From positions 1 to 64,000 of the forward strand of contig CAMCTC010000006.1 in NCBI GenBank assembly GCA_945878355.1: DNA of 64,000 nt, in the 5' to 3' direction. Position numbers and translations under genes: made by a program. The stretch is from Bordetella parapertussis. GTDB taxonomy: Bacteria > Pseudomonadota > Gammaproteobacteria > Burkholderiales > Burkholderiaceae_C. The notes under the pieces are model-generated. The model saw only the letters and a list, made by a program, of their open reading frames with translations. It did no database searches and was not told the origin of the DNA. This document shows, piece by piece, positions 17,901 through 25,481 of the stretch (positions within the stretch are counted from its first letter, which is position 1; every line of letters starts with the position of its first letter).

Positions 17901-19918
17901 ATCGTCGAGCCAGCCGGTGCCTTCAACAGCCCCGTGAAGGCCAGCCCGGTCGAGATGTCGGTGCCGCCCGTGGCGAGCAAGGCGTAGGCATCCTGACCTG
18001 CATCGAGCGCGACCGACACCGAGCCGTCGGCGCCGGTGGTGCCGACCAGGATGTCAGCGGCGGTGACGCTGCCGCTGCGGTCGACGTCGGCGTATATCTT
18101 GGCGCCACTGATGTCACCGTCTGAGGCGGTGGCGTAGGCAAAGTACTTGACGGCCGCCGCGCTGCTGGCCGTTCCGGCGTTGCCTGCCAGGTCGGTGTAA
18201 GCGCCGGTCACGGCGATCGACGCCGGGCCCAGCCTGTCAGGGTTGGGCGTGAAGTCCACCGTCCAGGTCGTGCCACCGTCGGTGGTGGCCAGATTGCCGA
18301 ACTTGCCGCCCTTGGCGTCGACCAGGTCGCTGGCGTCGAAACCGGCGACCTTGCCGTCAAAGGTGATCGGCAGCTTGGCCGTCGCGCCGAGTGCCGTCGT
18401 CGCGGTCGGCGCGCTGATCGACGCGCTCGCACCGACCGTGTCGAGGGTGAAATTCAGGCTGGCGCTGGCGGTGTTGCCGGCGGTGTCGGTGTCGTTGACC
18501 TGCACGGTGTGCGCGCCGTTGGCGGTCGGCGCGACATAGCTGGCGCTGGCCGCGCCAGCGTCGACTTTGTAGCTGCGCGTGACATCGGCTGCGGCGGCGC
18601 CTAGGCTCAGCGCGGCCAGATTGCTGATACCGTCGGTGGCCGAGCTGCCGCTGTCGGTGCTCAGTGCAACGGTCGGCGTGGCGATGGTCTTGTCCAGCGT
18701 GAAAGCCAGCGTCGTGCTGGCGCTGTTGCCGGCAGTGTCGGTGTCGGTGACGACGACGCTGTGCTTGCCGTCGGCCGTGGGCGCGACATAGTTGGCGCTG
18801 GCGGCGGCGCCATCGACCGCGTAGCTGCGAGTGACATCGGCTGCGGCCGTGCTCAAAGCCAGGCCGGTCGCGTTGGTGATGCCGTCGGTGGCCGAGCTGC
18901 CGCTGTCGGTGCTCAAGGACGCTGTCACCGCTGCGATCACATTGTCGACCGTGATCGCCGTAGCGATCTTGCCGATGGTGCTGACATTGGCTGCCGCGTC
19001 GGTCTGGCGAACCTGCACCGCGTTGGCGGCATAGCTGCCGTCGGCCAGTGTGAAGCTGCTGCCCGTGCCGGTGGCCCAGCTGGTGCCGGCATTGGTGCTG
19101 TATTCCCACTTGCCACCGGTCTCGAGCGCGCCGACGGTGACCGTGCCGACCTTGGTGACGCCGTCGGTGGCGCTCGCCCCTGAGTCGGTGGCCAGTGCGG
19201 CGGTCGGTGCTGCTGGCGGTGTGGTGTCCTTGGACTCGGAGGAGCCGCTGACCGCGACGCCGACGGCCACCAGGCCCGCCACTGCGGCAGCGACCTGGCC
19301 CATCGAGAACTCCGTCGCGCCGACTGCCGCAGCTGAGGGCGCTGCCGCAGGCAAGGTGTTCGAGCCTTCGAGCGGCGCTGCGGCCACCAGCTGCGGTGCC
19401 TCGGCGGCTGTGCCGGGCAAGGCCGGCATGTCGAGTTTGAGCGTCAGCGCTGTTGCGCCGTCGGCCGCAGGCGCTGCGTCGGTGGTCGCCAAGTCGGTAG
19501 CGAGTGCCGGGTCCAGGCTGGCAACTGCCACCGCTTCGGCGACTTGCGGCGTGTCGAGCGCGGTGTCTTGGGCGACGTCCAGCGCGATGTCCTGAGAGTC
19601 AGTGGGGCTGTCGGTTGTTGCTGCAACAGCGTCAGGCGATGTTTCGGTGAGCAGGGGATCGGCCTGGGCGACAGCCGCCGCGTTGACGGCGTCTGAGCCG
19701 TTTTGGTCGACGCCGGTCGCATCACCCGATTGGTCGGTCGACAGCACGGGCGAGCCAGCGGTCGCCGCGCCTGCCAAGCCGAGCGCCATCAGCGCGAGCG
19801 GGCTGATCAGCGACGAGGGCTGACTGCGGCGCTGGCTGCGCACATCGTCCGCATCCTGGATCGCGGTGGCGTTGACTGCAGAGGCTTTGGCGGGCTGGGC
19901 TTTGCTGTGGTGGCTCAT
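14924..19918 (-). CDS. Large type I-secreted Ig-like repeat surface protein (putative adhesin)
   Basis: The 1664-residue protein is rich in Ala, Thr, Ser, Asp and Gly, and I saw no cysteine. Two small hydrophobic stretches lie in the first ~235 residues (SPLALMALGLAGAATAGS; MGQVAAAVAGLVAVGVAVSG). Serial bacterial Ig-like modules follow, with recurring words DSGSSATDGIT, VQVRQTDAAGNVS, WEYSSNAGSTW and TDTDTAGNSAS. About residue 600 there is a dockerin/EF-hand-like loop (ADVDRSGSVTAADI), then a helical Ala/Thr region and more Ig modules. A single RTX-like motif (YGTAGNDILTVG...GAGTDTV) precedes a ~250-residue C-terminal domain that probably carries the secretion signal. GGAG lies upstream of the ATG. 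The three downstream secretion genes support export to the surface, probably for biofilm or attachment. Confidence 0.85.
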   Translation of the reverse strand: MSHHSKAQPAKASAVNATAIQDADDVRSQRRSQPSSLISPLALMALGLAGAATAGSPVLSTDQSGDATGVDQNGSDAVNAAAVAQADPLLTETSPDAVAATTDSPTDSQDIALDVAQDTALDTPQVAEAVAVASLDPALATDLATTDAAPAADGATALTLKLDMPALPGTAAEAPQLVAAAPLEGSNTLPAAAPSAAAVGATEFSMGQVAAAVAGLVAVGVAVSGSSESKDTTPPAAPTAALATDSGASATDGVTKVGTVTVGALETGGKWEYSTNAGTSWATGTGSSFTLADGSYAANAVQVRQTDAAANVSTIGKIATAITVDNVIAAVTASLSTDSGSSATDGITNATGLALSTAAADVTRSYAVDGAAASANYVAPTADGKHSVVVTDTDTAGNSASTTLAFTLDKTIATPTVALSTDSGSSATDGISNLAALSLGAAAADVTRSYKVDAGAASASYVAPTANGAHTVQVNDTDTAGNTASASLNFTLDTVGASASISAPTATTALGATAKLPITFDGKVAGFDASDLVDAKGGKFGNLATTDGGTTWTVDFTPNPDRLGPASIAVTGAYTDLAGNAGTASSAAAVKYFAYATASDGDISGAKIYADVDRSGSVTAADILVGTTGADGSVSVALDAGQDAYALLATGGTDISTGLAFTGLLKAPAGSTMITPLTTLVQGLLDADTSTGSAAAKLAAAQAKVLSALSLPAGIDLTSYDALGIAVGSTTSTAAEKADAARVQSKAIVVANLMVAGSAALQGSAATGQTVTSAEAGAAVLSAISAQIASAGAVPIDLTSTKTMMDLLVSATINDNKLFSALNPALLTQNIAVASSSLSVANQAVTDAMKLAADNASTSNQFLASLTDAVKVQTVTQGSVSTALASGTAVALDATVLKTQTQAVTSVNLSSTQAGVADKTAPAAPALVGKDTGTSATDGITNVGAVNVTGLEAGSTWEYSSNAGSTWVGGQGSNFVLAEGAYAANAVQVRQTDAAGNVSVATKSAAAITVDSSAAAPTLALASDTGASAADGITKVGTVNVTGLEAGAMWEYNAGSTWVAGTGSSFTLADGAYASVQVRQTDVAGNLSAASKAAAFTVDNTIAKPTVALVGDSGLDPSPAAADVSRSYSVDGKSNPSYVAPQLNGPHEVVITDTDTAGNSATSDTLKFTLDRKFAPILTLNDTGASKSDGITNSGALTINDLPTGFTRSIEVDGKAAASYVAPTTDGVHTVKVTDTDAAGNVASSSLSFTLDTVAPTANVVATSAPNSAGALTYTVNFSEAVTGFDASDIAVVNGKAGAVTAISASQYTVAVTPTSSTSPVSLAVSVPAAAGPTAANDIAGNASSAAAQVLQSVLYGTAGNDILTVGTAQDLVYLGAGTDTVALATAAGSTTTATDNAYGFGSGDQLDLRALLNGYTSSGVADAGIGFVELKNLTLTQGASTTTVRFDVNFDAATISGSKISGAVIDLLYDYSKVSAAQVVNTNFVDPVFGGNINTWANVVQNLSGASGNGKVAVTADLTTTVNPIIDTAGKAFGVTLIVNSLVSTFPIGLESVAAGGATAITTVNGVSTNVDVGITKVAGAAVTIGNTGSLEIVTDTGKLGTVADNQLHLVTTYDKASDLTHLMIQYDTDAAKGTTSLSSVVAMDFGGDVTNLIPASLIFTGP
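18625..18920. repeat. Near-identical internal repeats of the adhesin gene
   Basis: The word CGTCGGTGGCCGAGCTGC and its continuation occur twice, near 18630-18663 and 18882-18915, identical over more than 30 bases. The flanking Ig-module DNA is also similar. This is the clearest pair; looser copies of the same module recur through 16600-19170. Such repeats can expand or contract by recombination and change the length of the surface protein. Confidence 0.7.
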
Positions 19919-20294
19919 TCGATCATCTCCGGGGGAATGGTGAGGTGCTGCGCGAGGCTGGTCGCGCGGTGGTGGTCTTGTTCGGAACGGGGGTACTGCG
20001 GGCTACGTTCAGTCTGCATCGGCAGTCTTGCGAAGACTGCAGTCGCTCTTGGCCCAGGGTAAGTTGCCATTATCGTCAAATTGTTGTCGATAACATGTCT
20101 GAAATATGTAATCCACTCGACCCTGGCTCTGCCGGCGATCCTCAAGTCCGGATTGATCGCGGCGGCGAGTTCGTGCTTCGGTGCTGGCAAGGGCTTCAGG
20201 TCCTCGCTGGCTGAGCAGTCTAGCCAGCGCCAGCGCGATGGGCCAGCAAGCTGTGGCGTCAGCCCTGGTCGGTAAATCATTGACGATGCGCGCG
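19919..20294. promoter_or_regulatory. 376-base leader region of the adhesin operon
   Basis: No convincing gene is seen here. Two structures stand out: a perfect inverted repeat GCAGTCTT-GCG-AAGACTGC (20022-20040), about 105 bases before the adhesin start, and a 14-base near-palindrome TGTTGTCGATAACA (20082-20095) inside the one AT-rich stretch (20070-20112). The AT-rich part is the likely promoter zone, but no pair of boxes with good spacing was found. The first repeat would lie in the mRNA leader as a hairpin, or could be an operator. Confidence 0.4.
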
Positions 20295-21518
20295 TCACGA
20301 TGGCGCGAGGCTGGCGATCAGCGACTGGTATGCCGGCAGCGCGACGCGGCGAAAGTCGCAGCGCTCGATGGCCGTGTCGCGCGCTCGCTGGCGCAGCGCC
20401 TGCAGGTCAGCGCGCTGCGACAGGCCCTGGGCCAGCGCACCCGCCAGCGCGGTGGTGTCGAAGAAGTCCACCAGGCTGCCGTTGCGGCCGTGTTCGATGA
20501 ACTCGGTCACCGGTGCGGTGCGGCTGCCCACCACATGGCAGCCGGCCGACATCGCCTCGATGCAGCTCCAAGACAGCACAAAGGGGTAGGTCAGGTAGCA
20601 GTGCACCGCAGAGACCTGCAGCAGTTGCAGGTAGTCGCGGTAAGCCACCCTGCCGACGAAGTGCAGTCGCGACATGTCGAGCCGGCCGCGCAACTCGGCG
20701 AGAAGTTGCCGGCGCCAGCTGCCGCCGCCTGCGGGTGCCGCGCCGTAGCTCACGCCGTCGCCGCCGACGATCACCACATGGGCCTCGGGGCTGCGTGCCA
20801 GCAGTTCGGGCAGCGCGCGCATGAAGACGTGGAAACCCCGGTAAGGCTCGAGGTTGCGCGACACGAAGCTCAGCACCGGGTCGCCAGCGCGCAGCGTCAG
20901 CCCGCTGCCGAGCCGGATGCTTGCGCCGGGGTCGGGTCGGACCATGTCGGTGTCGATGCCGTCAAAGATCACGCCGACCTTGGACCGCATGTGCGCGGGC
21001 AGGCTGTCGTGCTGCCAGCGGGTCGGGGCGACGCCGGCGTCCATGCTCAGCAAGGCTTCGAGCAGCGCGAGGTTCTTGAGCCGAAGCCGGCCCCGGTCGT
21101 CCAGGCTGGTGCTCGCGAATTCAGGATCGAAGCCTGCGTCCAGGCCTTCGGCCGCGTAGAAGAACTCCATCAGGCACAGCAAGCGGGTGTGCGGCCAGAC
21201 ATCCTTGACGCACAGCGCTTCGCCCCAGCCCGGGTTGGCGACCACCAGGTCGGGCACGAAGCCCTGGGCGTCGAGCGCTGCCATCGCCTGCATCGCCGCC
21301 TGCCCGCGCAGCACCTTGGCCTGGGCATCTCGTAGCCAGGGGTGAGGTCCGGCCTCGCCCGGCGCAGGGGCTTTGACCCCGTAGCGGTGCAGCACGACAC
21401 CCGGTGCGCTATGTTCGGCGATGGCCAGCGCATGCACCTCGTGCCCAGCCGCCGCCAGCGCTGGCGCGAGCTGGCGAAATTGGCCTGGGAAATTCTGGTG
21501 GATGAACAAGATCTTCAT
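20295..21518 (-). CDS. Glycosyltransferase family 4 (GT-B fold)
   Basis: The 407-residue protein begins MKILFIHQNFPGQFRQLAPAL, the N-terminal Rossmann loop of GT4 enzymes. The C-terminal domain has VSRNLEPYRGFHVFMRALPEL, VVIVGGDG, LHFVGRVAYRDYLQLLQ and the sugar-nucleotide binding segment SWSCIEAMSAGCHVVGSRTAPV. Retaining transfer from an NDP-sugar is expected; donor and acceptor are unknown. It is on the same strand as, and 376 bases upstream of, the adhesin gene, so it could decorate the adhesin or another envelope polymer, but this is only a neighbourhood inference. It is divergent from the osmoprotectant operon. Confidence 0.88.
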   Translation of the reverse strand: MKILFIHQNFPGQFRQLAPALAAAGHEVHALAIAEHSAPGVVLHRYGVKAPAPGEAGPHPWLRDAQAKVLRGQAAMQAMAALDAQGFVPDLVVANPGWGEALCVKDVWPHTRLLCLMEFFYAAEGLDAGFDPEFASTSLDDRGRLRLKNLALLEALLSMDAGVAPTRWQHDSLPAHMRSKVGVIFDGIDTDMVRPDPGASIRLGSGLTLRAGDPVLSFVSRNLEPYRGFHVFMRALPELLARSPEAHVVIVGGDGVSYGAAPAGGGSWRRQLLAELRGRLDMSRLHFVGRVAYRDYLQLLQVSAVHCYLTYPFVLSWSCIEAMSAGCHVVGSRTAPVTEFIEHGRNGSLVDFFDTTALAGALAQGLSQRADLQALRQRARDTAIERCDFRRVALPAYQSLIASLAPS

Positions 21519-21641
21519 GGATCGGCGGATTGTGACTGTCTGCTGGCCGTGGCCTGCCCCTACGGAACTGCCGCGCGGGCAACAGCTACCATCGCCTGGA
21601 ACCGGGCCCAGGCCCCGATTGACAGCGATCGAGAGGCCAGC

Positions 21642-22568
21642 ATGCGATTCATCCCTTCACTGCGTTCGGGCCTTTTGGCCACCGTGGCAGCCCTGCTGGC
21701 CCTGCTGCTTGCCGGCGCTGCTCAGGCGCAAGCCGTTCGTGTCGGCTCAAAGATCGACACCGAGGGCTCGCTGCTCGGCCAGTTGGTGGTCCAGGTGCTC
21801 GAAGCCGGCGGTGTCAAGACCGAGAACAGACTGCAACTGGGCAACACCAAGATCGTTCGCAGCGCACTGCTGGCCGGCGAGATCGACCTCTACCCCGAGT
21901 ACACCGGCAACGGCGCTTTTTTTCACGCCGACGAGAAGAATCCGGCCTGGAAGAACCTGGCTGCAGGGTATGAGCGGGTCAAGCGCCTGGACCAAGGCAA
22001 GCTGGTCTGGCTGCCGCCTGCGCCGGCCAACAACAGCTGGGCGATCGCGGTGCGCAAGGACGTCGCGGCAACGCATCAGCTGAAGTCGCTGGTCGATTTC
22101 GGCCGCTGGGTCCAGGCTGGCGGCAAGCTCAGGCTGGCGGCGTCGGCCGAGTTTGTCGAGCGGCCCGACGCGCTGCCGGCATTCCAGGCCGCTTATGGCT
22201 TCAAGCTGACGCAGTCGCAGTTGCTGGTGCTCGCTGGCGGCGACACCTCGGCGACGATCAAGGCCGCTGCCGAGCAGACCTCGGGCGTCAATGCGGCGAT
22301 GGCCTACGGCACTGACGGACCGCTGGCCGCGCTCGGCCTGGTGATCCTCGAAGACAGCAAGAGCGTGCAACCGGTCTATGCGCCGGCTGCGGTGGTGCGC
22401 GCCGAGGTGCTGGCGCGCCAGCCGAAGATCGCGACGCTGCTGGCACCGTTGTTCAAAGCCCTGGACACCGCAACGCTGCAAGGCCTGAACGCGCAGATCG
22501 CGCTCGAGGGCCAGGATGCGAAAAAGGTTGCCGGCGCTTACCTGGCCGCCAAAGGCCTGGTCAAGTGA
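21642..22568 (+). CDS. Osmoprotectant ABC transporter substrate-binding protein (OsmF/YehZ-like)
   Basis: The 308-residue precursor has a signal peptide at about residues 1-30 (GLLATVAALLALLLAGAAQAQA), then an OpuAC/QAT-type type II binding domain. KIDTEGSLLGQLVVQVLEAGG, EIDLYPEYTGNGAFF and AYGTDGPLAALGLVILED are family hallmarks. It binds glycine betaine or a similar quaternary amine in the periplasm. GAGAGG precedes the ATG. It is the first gene of a binding protein-permease-ATPase-permease operon in the same order as E. coli yehZ-yehY-yehX-yehW; that system is a low-affinity, stress-induced transporter, so affinity here is uncertain. Confidence 0.9.
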   Translation: MRFIPSLRSGLLATVAALLALLLAGAAQAQAVRVGSKIDTEGSLLGQLVVQVLEAGGVKTENRLQLGNTKIVRSALLAGEIDLYPEYTGNGAFFHADEKNPAWKNLAAGYERVKRLDQGKLVWLPPAPANNSWAIAVRKDVAATHQLKSLVDFGRWVQAGGKLRLAASAEFVERPDALPAFQAAYGFKLTQSQLLVLAGGDTSATIKAAAEQTSGVNAAMAYGTDGPLAALGLVILEDSKSVQPVYAPAAVVRAEVLARQPKIATLLAPLFKALDTATLQGLNAQIALEGQDAKKVAGAYLAAKGLVK

Positions 22569-22584
22569 GCCGCTGCCGGACCCC

Positions 22585-23766
22585 ATGACTGCGGTGGGGC
22601 AGGGCGTGCCGGGTGGTAGAGGCTGGGTTCGCAACCGCGTGTTGGGCCTGCTGGTGATCGGCGCGATCGGTGCGGCCTTGTCGCTAGCTTTTGTGACCGC
22701 GGCACCGAACCGCTTGGTGTCGGGCTCGGCCGTGCCTTTGCAGTCCTTGATGGTCGCAGCGCCCTGGGGCCTGTGGGCCGCCGCGACGGTGCTGGTGATC
22801 GCGGTCTTCATACCGGCGACACAGCTGACCCAGGTGGCTGTGGCGCTGGCCGCAGCGCTGTTGTTCGCGGGCCTGGCGGGGCTGGCCGGCAGCGAGGCGG
22901 CCCTCAGATCGGCGGGCTTGCCGGCGCTGGCCCGGGTGTCGCTGGGCGGCGGCTTCTGGCTGATGCTGCTGATGGCCTGGCTGGCGTTCGCTGATGCGCT
23001 GCAGCGGCTCGACCTGCCACTGGGCTGGCGAAGCCTGGCCCATGCCTCGCTGCTGGTGCCGCTGGTCTGGCTGGTCGGTGCGGGCGCGCTGGACCAGCTC
23101 TCGCTGCTCAAGGAATACGCCAACCGCGACGAGACCTTCCATGCCGCCGGACTGCGCCACCTGCAGATCGTCCTTGCTGCGCTCGCGCCGTCGCTGTTGA
23201 TCGGGTTGCCGCTGGGTGTCGCGGCGGCGCGCAGCGATCGGGTCGCCAAGCCGCTGTTGGCGCTGCTCAACCTGGTGCAGACGATGCCGTCGATCGCCTT
23301 GTTCGCGCTGCTGATCGGCCCGCTCAGCGCGCTGGCCGCGGCGCTGCCGGGCTGGGGCCTCAGCGGCATCGGCCTGCTGCCTGCCGCCGTCGCGCTGACG
23401 CTGTATGCCTTGCTGCCAATTGTTCACGGCATGTCATCGGGTCTGCGCCAGGTGCCGGCCGCGGTGCTCGCGGCTGCTGCGGGGATGGGCATGACGCCGC
23501 GCCAGCGCTTGTGGCGCGTCGAGCTGCCGCTGGCGCTGCCGGTGTTGCTGTCGGCGCTGCGCGTGACCACGGTGCAAGTCATCGGTCTGGCGGTGGTCGC
23601 GGCGCTGATAGGCGCGGGCGGCTTCGGTGCGCTGGTGTTCCAGGGGCTGGCCAGCAGCGCGATCGACCTGGTGCTGCTGGGCGTGCTGCCGGTGCTGGCG
23701 CTGGCCGCTGTGGCCGATGCCGGCTTCGCGCTGTTGATCGTGGTATGGGCGGGTCCGCAGCGATGA
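22585..23766 (+). CDS. Osmoprotectant ABC transporter permease (YehY-like)
   Basis: The 393-residue membrane protein has about ten hydrophobic segments. The BPD_transp_1 domain occupies the C-terminal half, with HLQIVLAALAPSLLIGLPLGVAAAR and the EAA-like loop [25 protein letters not shown] that contacts the ATPase. The N-terminal half carries extra transmembrane helices as in YehY, longer than a standard OpuCB permease. The ATG at 22585 is 16 bases after the binding-protein stop. Its TGA overlaps the ATPase ATG (ATGA), showing tight translational coupling. Confidence 0.88.
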   Translation: MTAVGQGVPGGRGWVRNRVLGLLVIGAIGAALSLAFVTAAPNRLVSGSAVPLQSLMVAAPWGLWAAATVLVIAVFIPATQLTQVAVALAAALLFAGLAGLAGSEAALRSAGLPALARVSLGGGFWLMLLMAWLAFADALQRLDLPLGWRSLAHASLLVPLVWLVGAGALDQLSLLKEYANRDETFHAAGLRHLQIVLAALAPSLLIGLPLGVAAARSDRVAKPLLALLNLVQTMPSIALFALLIGPLSALAAALPGWGLSGIGLLPAAVALTLYALLPIVHGMSSGLRQVPAAVLAAAAGMGMTPRQRLWRVELPLALPVLLSALRVTTVQVIGLAVVAALIGAGGFGALVFQGLASSAIDLVLLGVLPVLALAAVADAGFALLIVVWAGPQR

Positions 23767-24695
23767 TCGAGTGGCAAGCGGTCAGCAAATCCTTCGGCGC
23801 CGTGCCGGCGGTCAAAGAGCTGTCGCTGGCGATCGCGCCAGGCGAATTCGTGGTGCTGATCGGCGCGTCGGGCTCGGGCAAATCGACGCTGCTGAGGATG
23901 GCCAACCGGCTGGTCGATCCCGACCAAGGCAGGGTCTTGTTCAAGGGCCAGGACACGCGCGCGCTGCGCGCTGAGGACTTGCGCCGTCGCATGGGCTATG
24001 CGATCCAGTCGATCGGCTTGTTCGCGCACTGGACCGTGGCGCGCAACATCGCCACCGTGCCCGAGCTGCTGGGCTGGCCGGCCGCGCGCATCGCCGCGCG
24101 GGTCGACGAGTTGCTGGCCTTGTTCGACCTAGCCCCCGGCCAGTACCGCGGCCGCTACCCGCAGCAGCTCTCGGGCGGTCAGCAGCAGCGGGTGGGCGTC
24201 GCGCGCGCGCTCGCGGCCGACCCCGAGGTGCTGCTGATGGACGAGCCCTTTGGCGCGCTAGACCCCGTCACGCGGCAGGCGCTGCAGGGCGAACTCGCGC
24301 GGATCCACCGCGCGTCGGGCAAGACCATCGTGCTCGTCACGCACGACATCGACGAGGCACTGCGCCTGGCCACGCGCATCGTGTTGCTCGATCGGGGCCG
24401 CATCGTCCAGGCCGGCCCTCCGGCGCAGCTGTTGTTGCAGCCCGCGAGCGACGCGGTCAGCGACTTCATCGGCCGCAGTGACCTGGGAATGAAGCTGCTC
24501 GGCCTGCTCAGCGTAGCCGATAGGCTGCACGCTGGCGAGTCAGCGCCTGGCGAGCCGATCCTGGCGAGCGCGAGCCTGCGCGAGGCCTTGTCGGCCTTCG
24601 TCGTTCGCCAGACCGACCGGCTGCCGGTGGTCGACGCGCAGGGCAGGACGGTCGGTGCGATCGGGCTCAGTGACCTGCTGCGGTGCGCCGAATGA
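23763..24695 (+). CDS. Osmoprotectant ABC transporter ATP-binding protein (YehX-like)
   Basis: The 310-residue ATPase has Walker [11 protein letters not shown]-loop [14 protein letters not shown], signature [15 protein letters not shown], Walker [14 protein letters not shown] and H-loop LVTHDIDEA. The C-terminal ~60 residues ([30 protein letters not shown]) resemble a single CBS module, as in OpuA/ProV-type ATPases, where CBS domains can sense ionic strength. It overlaps both permease genes by ATGA, so the three cytoplasmic and membrane parts are one coupled unit. Confidence 0.92.
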   Translation: MIEWQAVSKSFGAVPAVKELSLAIAPGEFVVLIGASGSGKSTLLRMANRLVDPDQGRVLFKGQDTRALRAEDLRRRMGYAIQSIGLFAHWTVARNIATVPELLGWPAARIAARVDELLALFDLAPGQYRGRYPQQLSGGQQQRVGVARALAADPEVLLMDEPFGALDPVTRQALQGELARIHRASGKTIVLVTHDIDEALRLATRIVLLDRGRIVQAGPPAQLLLQPASDAVSDFIGRSDLGMKLLGLLSVADRLHAGESAPGEPILASASLREALSAFVVRQTDRLPVVDAQGRTVGAIGLSDLLRCAE

Positions 24696-25444
24696 GTCTG
24701 TCGCGCAGTCGCTGGCTGGCAGACCCGCTGTGCTGGGCGCTGGCAGCGCTGTTGCTGCTGACTTTCGGCATGCCGTATCTCAAGCCGCTGTTTGCCGCGC
24801 TGTTCCCGGCGCTGGACCGGCCGCTCTACGAGCAGGACAGCTTCGCCGCGCTGCTGCTGTCGCATCTGGCGATCGTCGCACTGGCCAGCGCGGTGGCCAC
24901 AGGCTTGGGCATCGCGGCGGGCGTCTTCGTCACGCGCGCTGCGGGGCGTGAATTCCGCCCGCTCATCGAAACCTTGGTGGCGGTCGGCCAGACCATGCCG
25001 CCGGTGGCGGTGCTCGCGATCGCGGTGCCGCTGATCGGTTTTGGCGCACTGCCGGCGCTGATCGCGCTGGCGCTGTACGGTTTGCTACCGGTGCTCAGCG
25101 CGACCATCGCCGGTCTGGGCTCGGTGCCGCAGGGCGCGATCGACGCCGCCGACGGCGCGGGCATGACCGGCGCGCAGCGTTTGCTGCGCATCGAACTGCC
25201 GTTGGCGCTGCCGGTGCTGCTGGTGGGCGTTCGAAGTTCGGTGATCGGCAGCATCGGCACCGCGACAATCGCCTCGACGGTCGGCGCCAGCACGCTGGGA
25301 TCGCCGATCATCGTCGGCCTGTCGGGCTTCAACCCGGCTTATGTGATCCAAGGCGCGTTGCTGGTAGGCCTGTTGGCCTTGGTCACGGACCTGGGCTTGG
25401 CCCGCGCCGGCCGCCGCTGGTCGCGGTGGCAGCAGGTCGACTGA
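24692..25444 (+). CDS. Osmoprotectant ABC transporter permease (YehW-like)
   Basis: The 250-residue permease has about six transmembrane helices and the BPD_transp_1 fold, including [37 protein letters not shown] and the coupling loop [19 protein letters not shown]. It is the second membrane subunit of the betaine-type importer. The ATG at 24692 overlaps the ATPase stop; an in-frame GTG three codons earlier is less likely. It ends 37 bases before the 3' end of the convergent helicase gene. Confidence 0.9.
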   Translation: MSLSRSRWLADPLCWALAALLLLTFGMPYLKPLFAALFPALDRPLYEQDSFAALLLSHLAIVALASAVATGLGIAAGVFVTRAAGREFRPLIETLVAVGQTMPPVAVLAIAVPLIGFGALPALIALALYGLLPVLSATIAGLGSVPQGAIDAADGAGMTGAQRLLRIELPLALPVLLVGVRSSVIGSIGTATIASTVGASTLGSPIIVGLSGFNPAYVIQGALLVGLLALVTDLGLARAGRRWSRWQQVD

Positions 25445-25481
25445 AGTGCAGGTCGACTGAGCGGCCGCAGCGAGCAGGGTT

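Noticed and set aside
16600..19170. Periodic repeats considered as a CRISPR array
   Set aside because: The repeats are in-frame Ig-like protein modules of varying spacing, not short repeats with unique spacers.
19915..20298. A 127-codon minus-strand frame filling the adhesin leader
   Set aside because: No ribosome site, atypical composition, overlaps the ends of both flanking genes and contains the candidate promoter area.
25445..25481. Terminator between the osmoprotectant operon and the helicase gene
   Set aside because: Only 37 bases without a stem and T-run; nothing can be supported.
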